The position numbers were made by a program, and so were the translations under genes. Source: Triglochin maritima (lineage: Eukaryota; Streptophyta; Magnoliopsida; Alismatales; Juncaginaceae). From it: a DNA stretch of 64,000 bases. The DNA is taken from contig OY821782.1 in the NCBI GenBank assembly GCA_963682175.1, forward strand, positions 29,347,741 to 29,411,740, in the 5' to 3' direction. Position 1 is the first letter of the stretch. Every line of letters starts with the position of its first letter. Below are positions 30,547 to 42,341 of this stretch, one piece after another. The notes under the pieces are model-generated. The model searched no databases and was not told where the DNA came from. It saw nothing but the letters and a program-made list of their open reading frames with translations.

Positions 30547-30915
30547 TGATTGACATCATTTCGTGCTTATATTTGTATCTTATATCTATTATCTTTCACC
30601 TAAACAATGCTATGTGATGAGTTTTATGTTTGAATTTTAGAAATAAATAGGTTTGAAGAGATGAAGCATAAAAGGACCCAAAAGCTGGGAAAAAGGACTG
30701 AATTGTGAGACATGGGCACTAAGATGTAAGGGAGAAGGACCTGAACGTAAGACCAAAGGACCAAAGAGCAAAACAAAAAACTCCACACAATCTTGTGGAG
30801 TATTTTGGTAATTCTATTCGGGTCGGAGCTCCAACAAGTGAAGTAGATGCATCAAAGACCAACAAAGACATCCAGAAAAGCCCAGAATAAAATCCAGCGT
30901 GATCCGAACCATATA

Positions 30916-30976
30916 GACGGCTAATTGGCGGTCCAAGACGGCTAATTGGCGGTCCAAGAGCGCTAATTAGCGGTCT
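30916..30976 (+). repeat. Three 21-bp palindromic tandem units in the LTR U3
   Basis: gacggctaattggcggtcc at 30916 and 30937, and gagcgctaattagcggtct at 30958, exactly 21 bp apart. They are missing from the 3' LTR of the same element, where about 150 bp are deleted. Confidence 0.85.
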
Positions 30977-31094
30977 GTTTTGGCCCAAATCCGTTAAGAT
31001 TTTGGTGGGTCGCGTATTAGTGTGTATTTAGTCCATTTTTGGTATTTGTTTAGTCCCACATCGGGGGATTGTCCCGGATTGCCTTTTTCTATGG

Positions 31095-31102
31095 CTATAA
31101 AT
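31095..31102 (+). promoter_or_regulatory. TATA box of Athila A 5' LTR
   Basis: tataaata in ctatggctataaatagaac, conserved in A, B and C LTRs. Confidence 0.6.
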
Positions 31103-31970
31103 AGAACTCTTCACCTTCCATTGTAATCACTTCACATTTGGAGTGGCTATTCTTCCTACTAGAAGTGAGGCCTTGAGGCACACACTAAAGTAGGAGGATG
31201 CTACTTGAATTGTGAGTCATTTTAATAAAAGTTTCTTTATTATGTTTTTTGTTTCATGTTGCTTGTTTTCCTTTGTTCAATTTCATTTCATTAGTTTTAG
31301 TAGCTTAGTTAATATGCTTTCCTTGCTTAGTTTAATCATTAGTCTAATGTGTAGTGAGTAGTTCCTCCCCCTTTGGGGGGTGGAGTAGATGTTCATACAT
31401 GCAAATGAGAATGGAATGAATGCTTTATTTACAATGTCTTGATAAAACATGAATGTATGCTTGCTTGTTTAGGATAGAATTTATAACTTGATGAGTTTTG
31501 CCAAAATGATTAGACACCTCTCATGCTTGTTTTGGTTCTGAAATAAACAACTTGTATATGTAAATGTTAATCAACTAGGTTGGTGGATGGATTGATAGGT
31601 TTTGTCATAACATTTAGACACTTCCTATGGATGATAACACCACCTTTATTTGTGCTTAAAGAATGTATTAAAAAACCACCTCTTTGCATGTGTGCACTCA
31701 CTCCACCCCTTAGGGGTTTTCTATTTCTGAATTCCAGCACTTATTTAGTTCTTAGTTGAGTTTGGTAGTTCATTGTTTATTGCTTTCGTTCGCATTTCGT
31801 ACTTCGTAGTGTAGCGTAGAGTAGGATAATCAAACTCTCTTCTCCATTTTTCACCACTTGATTTCTGATAAACAAGAGGTTGCTCACCTCCCTGTGGACG
31901 ATCCGTATTTGCCATGTCTTCACCGACGCCGTGCACTTGCGGTTATAATATAAAACGTTCAACATGTTTT

Positions 31971-31988
31971 TGGCGCTGTTGCCAGGGA
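31971..31988 (+). other. Primer binding site (tRNA-Asp type)
   Basis: tggcgctgttgccaggga, two differences from TGGCGCCGTTGCCGGGGA, complementary to the tRNA-Asp 3' end as in Athila elements. Confidence 0.8.
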
Positions 31989-33060
31989 GGTGCCAGTCTA
32001 GACTCTTGTTTGGACGATTCGAGTGGATTTAATTTGTGTTTTGTAGCTTTACTTTGTTTCAGGAGACTTGGAGTCGCAAGGGGAGGCAGCAAGAGAAGTT
32101 GGAGGTCAACCTGGGCACTTTGGACCGCCAATCCACGGTCTCAGACCGCCAATCCGCGGTCTGGTGAGCCTTGTTTCCCTTCTCATTTCTTCAGCTTGTT
32201 TTCCTAATTGATTTAGTGATCTGGGACTTGATTTGGCAATTTTTGACTTATAGTTTGTTCCCATAACAATAATCAAACCCTCCTTTAAGCAACGTGGACC
32301 CTAAAACCCAATGCAAAAGATTTGGCATTCTCTCTTGTTTAGGTCATGCATCATGTATGTGACTTAGGAATGTAGATTGTATTTTATTTTAGCTTTATTT
32401 TCAGTTGCTGAGTGCTGGCGTGAGGTACGCACCTTCTACTCTCATTCATGCATTTCGTATGAACATGCATTAGTTAGTAAGAAGTGCATTGAAACAAGTG
32501 TGAGTTGAGCGTTTGTTTGGAGAGTTGATTGTTAGATTAAGACTCTAAAATGCTACTAAGGAGGGGCTGTCCCATAAAAGATAAGGTGGGGGATTTCATC
32601 ACCCTTTCCTTCGCCCCACAAACCACACTAATCAAGAGCCTAATTTTTAAAATCAAGTAGACATTGACCCAAAGGATCTCGGACGCATTAGGAGAGTGAT
32701 CCGGTCACGACCGTCATGGCCTGATCGGCGTTGTCCACTTTGTCGATAGTAGGAGAGACGAGATCTCCGGATCTTGGCTCGCTTGTTGGGCTTTGTGGTC
32801 CCCGTCGTAGGGAGGTGAGGCGTGTTGAGGCCGTGTGACCTCGCAGTTAGGCGTCGTCTAGCTGTAAGGACCTATAGCGACCTTAGGATTGCTTGAGCCT
32901 TGTTTGCTTGTGTGCTTCTACTTGTACCCATCCGCCGTAGCATAAGGACTTCTTCCCTTCTCTCCTGAGTCATTCTTTCTCTCCTGTGTTCCCCCATCTT
33001 CTCCACTACACACATTTTTTGTTAAAAAAAATTTTGGTTTGTGTGTGTGCACCTTTGTGC
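31989..33060 (+). other. Athila A leader
   Basis: Untranslated leader shared with C and D (ggggctgtcccat, gataaggtgggggatttc near 32580). It carries two copies of gaccgccaatccacggtc-type imperfect palindromes at 32123-32161, related to the LTR motif. No gene seen. Confidence 0.65.
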
Positions 33061-34398
33061 ATGCTTTCGTGGGCACGAGACGAGAGTGGTCGTTTGACGA
33101 GGCGCGTTGTCAACCCTGCTTCGGTAGTAAATTTCTCGACGCCTTCCTCCTCTCATTTCGCACACAGTCTGGGTGCAATGGCTGCTAATTTCCGCAAGGA
33201 GGAGCAGTTGCTGGACCCACCTAGTACACCTGTTCTTCATGTTGTCGCTCCCATACCTCTACGTAATCGATGCTACCCGAGCCGTACTGCTCTACCCTCA
33301 TGCATCGTATTGCCAGAGGCAAATGGGAAACGTTTTGAGGTTAAGCCTCAGTACATTTCCATTCTCCCTCACTTCACTGGAAAAGGTGACCCCTATATCT
33401 TTCTCAGGGAATTTAAGGAGGTCTGTGCTATGTTCAAGCTGCAACAACTTAGCACAGACACCATCCATCTTAGGCTTGTCCCCTTTGCGCTGAAGGATGA
33501 TGCCAAGAAGTGGTTGTACAACAACCAGGCGAATGCCTTTAGGACTTGGGATGAGTTTCAATCTGCATTCCTCAAGAAGTACTTTCCAAATCATCGGACT
33601 CAAAAATTGAGGAACGAAATCAATTCGTTCTATCAACTTGAGACCGAGACATTTCATACATATCTAGAGAGGTTCAAGGAGCTACTATCCTCATGCCCTC
33701 ACCATGGCATTGAGTTGTGGCGTCTTTGTTAGATTGTTTACGAGGATCTTCACATCCCATCCCGGACACTCTTTGAGTCCATGTGTCAAGGAGAGTTCTT
33801 AGGAAAGGATTAAAGGGAGGCATGGGCTTTCCTAGAAGACATTGCTGAGAAAACAATGCAATGGGAGAGTGTGAGGGAAACACCTGCATCATCTAGCATA
33901 GGAGCGAGGATCGCGAATGCAAACTCGACTAGATCGGGTGACGCATTTGCTGTCGATACCACTACGGCCACCGGGGTGCGCATGGCGGCCTTAATGCGCC
34001 GTATGGATTCGATTGAGCTCCAAAATCACAAAGGTGCACCTCACATGTCCACATCTGGTCGAGTTCCCTGTCATTCATGTGGTAGGATAGGTCATGTAGA
34101 AAGAGAGTGTGCGTCCATTCATCCTGAGATGGAAAATGTCAACGCAATTAATGACAGAGCTAGGAATGACCCATACTCATCATCTTATAATCCTGGATGG
34201 AGGAACTACCCCAATTTTTCATGGAACCAAAATAATGCCCCGGGTGGTCCTTCAAACTCCTCTAGACCACCTAACCAACCACACCAACCTCCCATGCATG
34301 CACAATCTTATCAGCCACCCCAAGTCCAATCACCAATCAATCGGGATTCCCAAATTCCAATAATAAGGAAACCCGATTCACTTCGCTTGAGACCTTGA
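33061..34398 (+). pseudogene. Athila A gag (capsid and zinc knuckle), two in-frame stops
   Basis: The first ATG of the frame is 33061 (MLSWARDESG). The capsid-like Retrotrans_gag domain is clear: YISILPHFTGKGDPYIFLRE, FKLQQLSTD, LKDDAKKWLYN, FLKKYFP and ETETFHTYLERFKELLSSCP. TAG at 33730 follows ELWRLC, and TAA lies at about 33811; the same frame continues to a knuckle CHSCGRIGHVEREC (about 34069-34110) and a Pro/Gln/Asn-rich tail ending at TGA 34396. The stop after LC falls at the same codon as in Athila C. The protein would form the particle and bind RNA. Confidence 0.85.
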
Positions 34399-35960
34399 CT
34401 CGTAGACTTGAAAACTCAATGAATTTTTTTATGTCAACCACAAGTCAAGTTATCACTTCAAATCAGCAGACCATCAAATCTCTAGAGCTTCAGATGGGCC
34501 AATTGGCTCAGTCTGTACATGAAAGATAGAGAGAGTCTTTGCCTAGCCAGCCTGAGGCTAACCCCCGTATGTACCAGCAACAACTCATGCAAAATGAGAA
34601 TGTGGTACCTCGGGAACGACAAGTGAATCATGTGGAGGAACCTGTTCACCATGTCAATTCCATTGTAACCTTAAGGAATGGAAAGCAGGTTGACAATCAC
34701 ATTTCCTTGCCACCCCCACCACCATCTATGCAGCCCCTTAGTGGGAATGGTGGTGAAGAAGAGGCTGAGGGTGAGGGTAATACACCAACGCCTCCCTCTC
34801 AGGCACCGTAGAAAACCTACCTGCCAAAAGCTCCCTATCCAAGTAGGTTAACCAAAAAGCAGAGTGACAAAATGGATAAGATATTAGAGGTGTTTAAGCA
34901 AGTGAAGGTTAACATCCCCTTGTTGGATGTCATCCAACAAATACCTCAATATGCCAAAGTGTTGAAGGATCTCTGCACAACCAAGAGGAAAACCAATGTT
35001 CCTAAGAAAGCATTCTTGGCTGCAAATATAAGCTCACTTTTGTCCAATCCCGCCTACACAAAATACAAGGATCCTGGGTGTCCTACTATTCAGTATACGA
35101 TAGGGGACACTAGCATGAGTAATATATTGCTTGATTTGGGATCGGCGGTCAACCTCCTCCCATTTTTTGTTTATCAATAGTTGAATTTGGGAGAATTGAA
35201 GCCAACTAAGATCAACCTCCAATTTGCGGATAGATCCATTCGTATTCCAAAAGGGATTATCGAGTACGTGCTTATCAAAGTTGGAGATTTTGTATTTCCA
35301 GTCGATTTTGTCATCCTCGATACCAATCCTGTTGCAAACACCCACTCTCAAATACCTTTGATTTTGGGTAGACCATTTCTGGCAACCTCCAACGCCTTAA
35401 TTAATTGTAGAAATGGTCTCATGAAGCTCTCATTCGGTAACATGAGTGCCGAGTTTCATGTGTTCAACTCTGGTAGGCAACAGGAGCCCATGGATCAACC
35501 TTTAAATCTCAATCTCATCCGCCAATTAGAGAAAGCACCGCAAAATCAACGAACACCCCTAACACCAATGCAACCCATTGAGAATGTTTATGGGCCCAGC
35601 GAAAACTCATTGCATGTCTTTGCAATGCAGCAGACTGAGCTGGCATCAAACATGAATATCCAAAAGGAGTGTTCGTTGCATGATTCAGTTGAGATTACTA
35701 GTGGGAGTGAGACACCTAATCTTATGCCTATACCAGAAGGTGTCTCTATCTCATGTCCCTTGGCCATTGAGCCATTTGAGATTCCTCTTGAATCCAACAA
35801 GGACCCACCTACAACCGAGCTTATGCTTCATGATATAAATGATGGTGGGAGGTCCTTGTTGGATGACTTGGAGAGAAGCCCAATGCTTAGTGATGTAGGT
35901 CTGCTGCATCCATCGAATGAGCATGAGGAACTCATTCCGATGCACCCACCTATTGGTTGA
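34399..35960 (+). pseudogene. Athila A protease region with long C-terminal extension
   Basis: Frame changes near 34400. The new frame carries LRNGKQVDNHI (end of gag), stop TAG at 34809, then ILEVFKQVKVNIPLLDVIQQ, CTTKRKTNVPKKAFL and the retropepsin-like core LLDLGSAVNLLPF (about 35130), with a stop at 35178 and then LILGRPFLATSNALINC (flap/C-terminal part). After about 35460, where the RT should begin further on, there are some 165 residues without known similarity, ending at TGA 35958. RT, RNase H and integrase never appear. The Asp of DLG is the presumed catalytic residue. Confidence 0.75.
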
Positions 35961-37712
35961 AGGGTTTTGTTCGATGAGCAACTAAACCCTAGTGAGGCAA
36001 CACAACTTCATTAATTCATGTTGCCTACGCCCAACCAATATCATGAGGCATTCAAGCCTTTCAGCTTTGACCTTTCACGCCTCATGACACCTCAGAGTAC
36101 CAGTGAAGTTTGCCCATTTCGGCAAGTCTCTGGTCCTCATTACTCGATATTCTCATTTGATGTTCCTTGACAAAATGATTATGAGAATATCTTTGTTGAT
36201 GTATATACCTTGTAAAAAAAGTGTAATAAAAGACTCCATGAGCGAGCATTAATTGTTGTGGGCCCCAACCCTTGTGTACTTAGGCCCCATTTCTTTCACA
36301 TATTTGTCTCCCTTCTTCAGTATCTCACAGGTTTTGAGGGAATTCGGGTTTGTGTCCATCACTATAATCATGAACTTCCTGTTGCACTTCATGTTGGTGA
36401 GATCTTCCCTTTTTCATGCATAAATCCATGTAGTATCATGCCCATATTCATTGAGGACAATGCATCAAGTAGGTGTGCGGGGTGTTTTACGTGTGTACAT
36501 AGTTGAGTCTTTTCCTTTGATTTTGTTTTCTTTTATGTGCATTGATAGGGTCATGTTAGTGTGCTACATTTAATATCGATATATCTGCTTGCCATGATCC
36601 TTGGGTGACTTGTCTTCTTTTGCTTGCCTAGTGCTTTAAAATTTTCACATTTCTTTCAAAATCTTCATGTGTTTGCGAAAGAAAATGTTTTTGTAGGTTT
36701 TGTGTGTGTTTAGCATGTGCAAAACAATTGAGAGGCAAAGTAAAAAGAAAGCTACCAATTGTCTTGACCTTGATGCATTAGGATATCTAGTTTACTGGCT
36801 TTAGGTCTTATTGAGTCATTAGGATGCACCCCGGTTTTCCCTCGGGGGGCGTGTAATCATAGGGTTTCAGCACTCAAACATTTAAAGAAGTCCACCCTGA
36901 ACCTAGTGAGTCAATAATTCGTGTGTGTTAGTATAAGGAAGTTTGTCGTTGTCAAGGGCCTTTAAACTCTTTTTGTGAAACTGTAAGTGTAGGGGTTTTG
37001 GTTCCCATGTAGATAAGTGAATAAGTGGTGTTCTCTCTTCTCGCACGGCTCCTATAACTCGGGAAAATAGGTCTGAGGGGACTTTGTGCGTGGTGCTCTC
37101 GAGTCATCTAACTTAGGATGCACCGACCGAACTCCCGTTACACGGCTGGTAGGGATCGCCCTATGTGGAGATTTGGGGGAAGGTGTACGTGATAGTGTAA
37201 GTCCTCATAGGCAATGATGCACGAAACCTGACCCTGGGAGAATCAAACACCAACCAATAAAATGCTCCAAAGAAAAAAGAGAAGAAAAAAAAGAAAAAAG
37301 AGAGTCAAATAAGAACCTTAATGGACTTTACACATTGTATCACATTCAGATGTTAAGGTTGCCCATGTCTTTCACTTAAGTCCTTAACTAACTTTCACGA
37401 ATAATTCATTAGGCTAGGTGTGTCGACCAATTACATATATAGAGTCAACAAGTAGTATTACCGCGTCCCATGATCGACAAAATAAGTCCAACGAGTCGTG
37501 TAGCTAGATTGATTAATGCATCTTTGTTCGGATTTTGTGGGTGTATCCGCTGAAAACCCTCAGGAGACAACACTCCTCCTTGGCGACAAGGAGGTTTAAC
37601 GGCTTGTTGCACGTGCTAAGTGCAACTACGATTCCTACGAAAGTGAGTTAGGATTTCTTGTTTTTCGTATACTTTTCTCTTTCTTTGTTTTTCTCAGGAC
37701 TAGCAAAAATTA
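35961..37712 (+). other. Athila A 3' untranslated region
   Basis: 1.75 kb conserved with the 3' regions of B and D: aataaaagactccatgag, gaggacaatgcatcaagtagg near 36450, ggatgcacc...ctcgggg, then ccttggcgacaaggagg. Only decayed coding traces (up to about 36180). The high conservation of a non-coding stretch between copies suggests recent common descent or RNA signals. Confidence 0.6.
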
Positions 37713-37726
37713 GGTGTGGGGGTATT
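37713..37726 (+). other. Polypurine tract of Athila A
   Basis: ggtgtgggggtatt directly before the TGATTGACATC of the 3' LTR. Confidence 0.8.
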
Positions 37727-38974
37727 TGATTGACATCATTTCATGCCTATATTTGTATCTTATATCCACTATCTTTCACGTAAACAATGCTATGTGACGA
37801 GTTTTTTTGTTTGAATTTCAGAAATAAATAGGTTTGAAGAGATGAAGCATAAAAGGACCCAAAAGCTGGGAAAGGACTGAATTGTGAGACCTGGGGACTA
37901 AGATGCAAGGGAGAAGGACCTGAACGTAAGACCAAAGGACCAAAGAGCAAAACAAAAAACTCCACACCATCATGGGGAGTATTTTGGCAATTCTATTCGG
38001 GTCGGAGCTCCAACAAGTGAAGTAGATGCATCAAAGACCAACAAAGACATCCAGAAAAGCCCAGAATAAAATCCAGCGTGATCTAGACCATATCGGGGGA
38101 TTGTCCCGGATTGCCTTTTTCTATGGCTATAAATAGAGCTCTTCACCTTCCATTGTAACCACTTCACATTTTGAGTGGCTATTCTTCCTACTAGAAGTGA
38201 GGCCTTGAAGCACACACTAAAGTAGGAGGATGCTACTTGAATTGTGAGTCATTTTAATAAAAGTTTCTTTATTATGTTGTTTGTTTCATGTTGCTTGTTT
38301 TGCTTTGTTTAATTTAATTTCATTAGTTTTAGTAGCTTAGTTAATATGCTTTCCTTGCTTAGTTTATTATTAGTCTAATGTGTAGTGAGTAGTTCCATCC
38401 CCTTTGGGGAGTGGAGTAAATATTCATTCATGCAAATAAGAATGGAATGAATGCTTTATTTACAATGTCTTGATAAAACATGAATGTATGCTTGCTTGTT
38501 TAGGATAGAATTTATAACTTGATGAGTTTTGCTAAAATGATTAGACACCTCTCATGCTTGTTTAGGTTCTGAAATAAACAACTTGTATATGTAAATGTTA
38601 ATCAACTAGGTTGGTGAATGGATTGATAGGTTTTGCCATAACATTTAGACACTTCCTATGCATATAACACCACCTTTATTTGTGCTTAAAGAATGTGTTC
38701 AACACCCACCTCTTTGCATGTGTGCATTCACTCCACCCCTTAGGGGTTTTCTATTTCTGAATTCCAGCACTTATTTAGTTCTTAGTTTAGTTTGGTAGTT
38801 CATTGTTTATTGCTTTCGTTCGCATTTCGTAGAGTAGGATAATAAAACTCTCTTCTCCATTTTTCGCCACTTGATTTATGATAAACAAGAGGCTGCTCAC
38901 TCCCTGTGGACGACCCGTATTTGCCACGTCTTCACCGACGCCGTGCACTTGCGGTTTAATTAAAACGTTCAACA
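37727..38974 (+). mobile_element. Athila A 3' LTR, with U3 deletion
   Basis: 1,248 bp, same ends as the 5' LTR. The segment between gaccatat and cggggg (near 38090), about 150 bp in the 5' LTR and including the three 21-bp units, is deleted. A second, short deletion lies near 38830. The deletion must postdate insertion or come from an unequal reverse transcription event. Confidence 0.85.
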
Positions 38975-38979
38975 ATATT

Positions 38980-40658
38980 CAGTCCACACACCTAGACTAA
39001 TGAATCATTCGTGTAAGTTAATTAAGGACTTAAGTGAAAGACAATGACAACCTTAACATCCTCAAGTGATACAAAGTGTAAAGTCCATTAAGGTTCTTAT
39101 TTGCATTGCAATTTCCTCATTTTTTTTCTTTCTTTTGTTTTTTCTTTTTTTCATTTTATTTTTGTGTAGTTGGTGTTTGATTCTCCCAGGGTCAGGTTTC
39201 ATGCATCATTGCCTGTGAGGACTTACACTATCATGTACACATTTCCCTGAATCTCCATATAGGGTTATCCCTACCACCCGTGTAATAGGAGTTTAGTCGG
39301 CGCATCCCAAGTCAGATGACTCGAAAGCACCAGGCACTAAGTCCCCTCGGACCTACTTTCCCGAGTGATACAAGCCGTGCGAGAAGAGAGAACTCATAGT
39401 CACTTATTTCTTATCGACACATGAACCAAAACCCCTACACTTAAGGTTTCACAACAAGAGTTTAAGGGTCCCCGACTACGACAAACTTCCTTATACTAAC
39501 AGACACAAATTATTTGACTCACTAGGTTCATGGTGGACTTCTTTATTTCTTTGAGTACTGAAACCCTATGATTACTCTCCCCTCGAGGGAAAATTAAGGT
39601 GCATCCTAACGACTAGATAAGACCTAAAGTCGGTGTACTAGATATCCTAATGCATTAAGTTCAAGTCAATTTGGGAGCTTCCTTTTAATTTGCCTCTCAA
39701 CGGTTTTGCACATGCTAAACACACGTAAAACCTACAAAACATTTTCTTTCGCAAACACATGAAGATTTTGGAAGAAATGTCAAAATTAAAAGCACCAAGC
39801 AAGCAAAAGAAGACAAGTCACCCAAGGATCATGGCAAGCAGATATATCAATATTAAATGCAGCACACTAACATGACCCTAACAATGCACACAAAAGAAAA
39901 CAAAAACAAAAAGAGAAAAACTCGACTATGTACACACGTAAAACACCCCCCACACTTACTTCATGCATTGTCCTCAATGAATGTAAGCATGATACTACAT
40001 AGATTTACGTATGAAAAAGAAAAGATCTCACCAACGTGAAGCACAAAGCGAAGTTCATGGTTATGTTGATGGACACAAACCCGAATTCCCCTCAAAACCT
40101 ATAAATACTAAAGAAGGGATACAAATACGTGAAAGAAATGAGGCCCAAATACACAGGGGTTGGAGCCCACAACCAGTTGTGCTCACTTTTGGAGTCTTCT
40201 TGTTTTCTTTTGTTTCTTTTTTTTGAAATATAACTATGTACAAATATAAGTTCTCATCTTCATTTGTCAAAGGACATCAAATGAGAACCTCAAAAGTGGG
40301 TCAGTGCACTTGGGATGGGAACTTGACAGCACGCGAGGCCAGAATACTCATGCGTGGGCCCCCCTCACAAGGAGCACAATATCTAATGAGAGGTTCATAA
40401 ATTAGACGCAAAGACATCTCATTCAAAGGATCAAACTGAAAGAGTTCGAACCTCTCAAGAGTTTGGGACATATTGTGCAATGGAAGAAGAGTTTTTGCCA
40501 TGGCAGAACTGAAGTTATGATCGTCAATCCAAACTCTCCAACCAACATGCTGGTGGGTCGGAACGCGGTGAAAAAACTCGTTAGGCATGTCAGACTCACC
40601 AGACGAACAGAAAGTGAGTCTCTTACCCAAGGTATCTTCTAAGGAACTCCCAATACCC
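38980..40658 (-). mobile_element. Athila B internal region, segment 2
   Basis: Resumes B exactly where A interrupted it: the D copy at 56930-56960 reads through the A insertion point. Minus-strand order matches the 3' UTR of A and D, then the ORF at 40301. It is cut at 40659 by the poly(T) of the reverse LINE, so the rest of B is missing. Confidence 0.85.
40301..40658 (-). pseudogene. RT-finger-like ORF of Athila B, end cut by LINE
   Basis: The minus-strand frame, open from the LINE junction to its stop at 40303, reads SSLEDTLGKRLTFC, ESDMPNEFFHRVPT, VGWRVWIDDHNF, LPLHNMSQTLERFELFQFD and EPLIRYCAPCEGGPRMSI. It is closely similar to the D product (55265-55629). Its middle aligns without gaps to the RT segment GWRVCIDYRKLNAAT...PLPFIDQMLERL of C and E, but it lacks the rest of RT. 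The open frame continues past 40658 only into LINE sequence. No known function; I infer an RT-derived reading frame kept after loss of pol. Confidence 0.6.
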
Positions 40659-41076
40659 TTTTTTTTGCAAAGAAAAAGGGATGCTTGGCCTCGAATTCTA
40701 TAAACAAAAGAATGTTTACAGCCTACAAAAATGGAAAATATGTGCGCGAGTCTATGCAACATGCATACCCGGCCTCTACCCTACGTTTTACATGATATAA
40801 CAAAGCTGCATTGTAGGTAAAAGTAGCTAGCAGAAATAGAAAGATGTATCAACTGCACTAAGTCCACGTGATCTGAAATTGTTGTTCTTCTTCTTCACTT
40901 TTCGCAAGCTTCTTTACTTTGTCCCATAGGCACCGAACAATGTGCTCGATGACAACCACTATATTTGTTGGGTGCTGCTGGTCTCCCTTGAAGATCCTTC
41001 GGTTTCTTTCAAGCCAACACTCATGTATCATAGCATGGAAGATTCATCGCCTCACCACATTTGCAAGCCGGCTTCC

Positions 41077-42341
41077 TCACGCGTGTGAAATACGTATAGC
41101 TTCACCTTCTAAGGAGTGTGCCATGTTGTGGCTGAGCTTCAAGAGGTTGAGGAGTGCTGCCCAAACCTTCCTTATGTATGTGCACCCCCAAATGAGATGC
41201 TCTATATCTTCCTCTTCCCTCTTGCAAAGGCTACAAACCGGGCTATTCTTTGCTCCTCTTTGGTTCGTGAGTCTCTTTGTAAGTAGACGTCCCCTCAATG
41301 CTCTCCAAACCGTGAGTGCATGTTTTGGTGCATGCTTGTGCCAAACCATACCAGCACAAGCTACCTTCCTCCCCGGTGTCTTAACCCATCGTCACACTTC
41401 TTTGATTCCAAGTGCAACACCTATTCCGTCAATTCTCTTTCGCTGGTCCATACCTCTATGGATTCGGGTATTCAATATCTTCAAGTGTACTTCCTCCATG
41501 AAAGTAGAACGTGGGGGGGGGGGAGATTCCACTCCCCGTCTCTAATGAAATAAGAAACTTTCGTGTCCCTCGACACTCCCAATTCATAGTGTAGTCACTC
41601 CCCCCAACTCGCACATTGGAATGGTTCTCCACACCAAGGGTATTGGAAGAACCGGATTTCTTCAACACTCCCCACCTCATATTGGATGTGCCGTCTAGCA
41701 ATGTCTCATACTCAAAGTAGCCCTCTCCATGCCCAAGAGGAAGTAGAAAGTGGTCGTGCAAGCCAAATGGAACGATTCTTTAAGTATTTCCGACACACAC
41801 TTCACCCAAAGAGCATTTCCTTGCGCCACCACAGGCCAAAAAAAGCAAAGTAGGCCCACATCGTTTCAATATGTTAGGCATTTAAGGCCAATACCCCTTC
41901 ATCCTTAGGTGTACATACATCTTTCCAAGCTACTGCTACCCACTTCTTCGAGCCTCCCCATATGAAATGTCATATAAGGCTCTCGATTTCTTCCAAAACT
42001 TTCCAGGGAAGTAGAAAAGTAGACGTCCAATATATCCTAAGGGAGAGAAAGACACTCCTCACTAGTTCCACCCATCCAGCAATGGATAGGAAGTTCTGCT
42101 GCCAAGTACTATGTCGCGCCTTTACCTTGTTCACAAGTGGCGTGCAATGAGTCCACCCCATCCTCCAGGAGAACAATGACAACCCAATGTAGGTCACCGG
42201 GAAGTCCTTTCGCTCCATCCCAAGGTGTGCTGCAATCCATGCTCCATATGGCACTCCATCCCCCATTAAAATTTAGCTTTTAGACGCACTAAAGCTCAAC
42301 CCCGAGCAAGATGTGAATTCCTCAAGTACACCTCTAATGGC
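41077..42341 (-). pseudogene. LINE 2 ORF2 C-terminus with zf-RVT finger
   Basis: Contains RVELVRSVFLSLRIYW, GVPYGAWIAAHLGMERKD and the finger ALRGRLLTKRLTNQRG, VCSLCKREEEDIEHLIWGC (41190-41290), with the full Cys-x2-Cys, His, Cys set. Frames change near 41350, 41760 and 41960. The finger is thought to contact the LINE RNA or target; it is better preserved than in copy 1. Confidence 0.75.

Larger units (their letters stand above)
30547..31964 (+). mobile_element. Athila A 5' LTR
   Basis: 1,418 bp, TGATTGACATC ... ACGTTCAACA. Contains three 21-bp tandem units around ctaattggcggtcc (30916-30976), a TATA box at 31095, and the conserved gtgcacttgcggtt block near the end. Confidence 0.9.
30547..38974 (+). 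mobile_element. Athila A: complete-ended, pol-less Ty3/gypsy element
   Basis: 8.4 kb with both LTRs, primer site, polypurine tract and target copies gtatt / atatt (one mismatch), inserted in Athila B. It encodes gag and a protease region, then a long C-terminal extension; reverse transcriptase, RNase H and integrase are absent. Such an element would need enzymes from a full-length relative, for example one like C. Stops in gag and an LTR deletion show later decay. Confidence 0.85.

Noticed and set aside
40919..41545. 208-codon plus-strand frame opposite the LINE 2 zf-RVT region
   Set aside because: Shadow of the minus-strand LINE ORF2, which has recognisable motifs.
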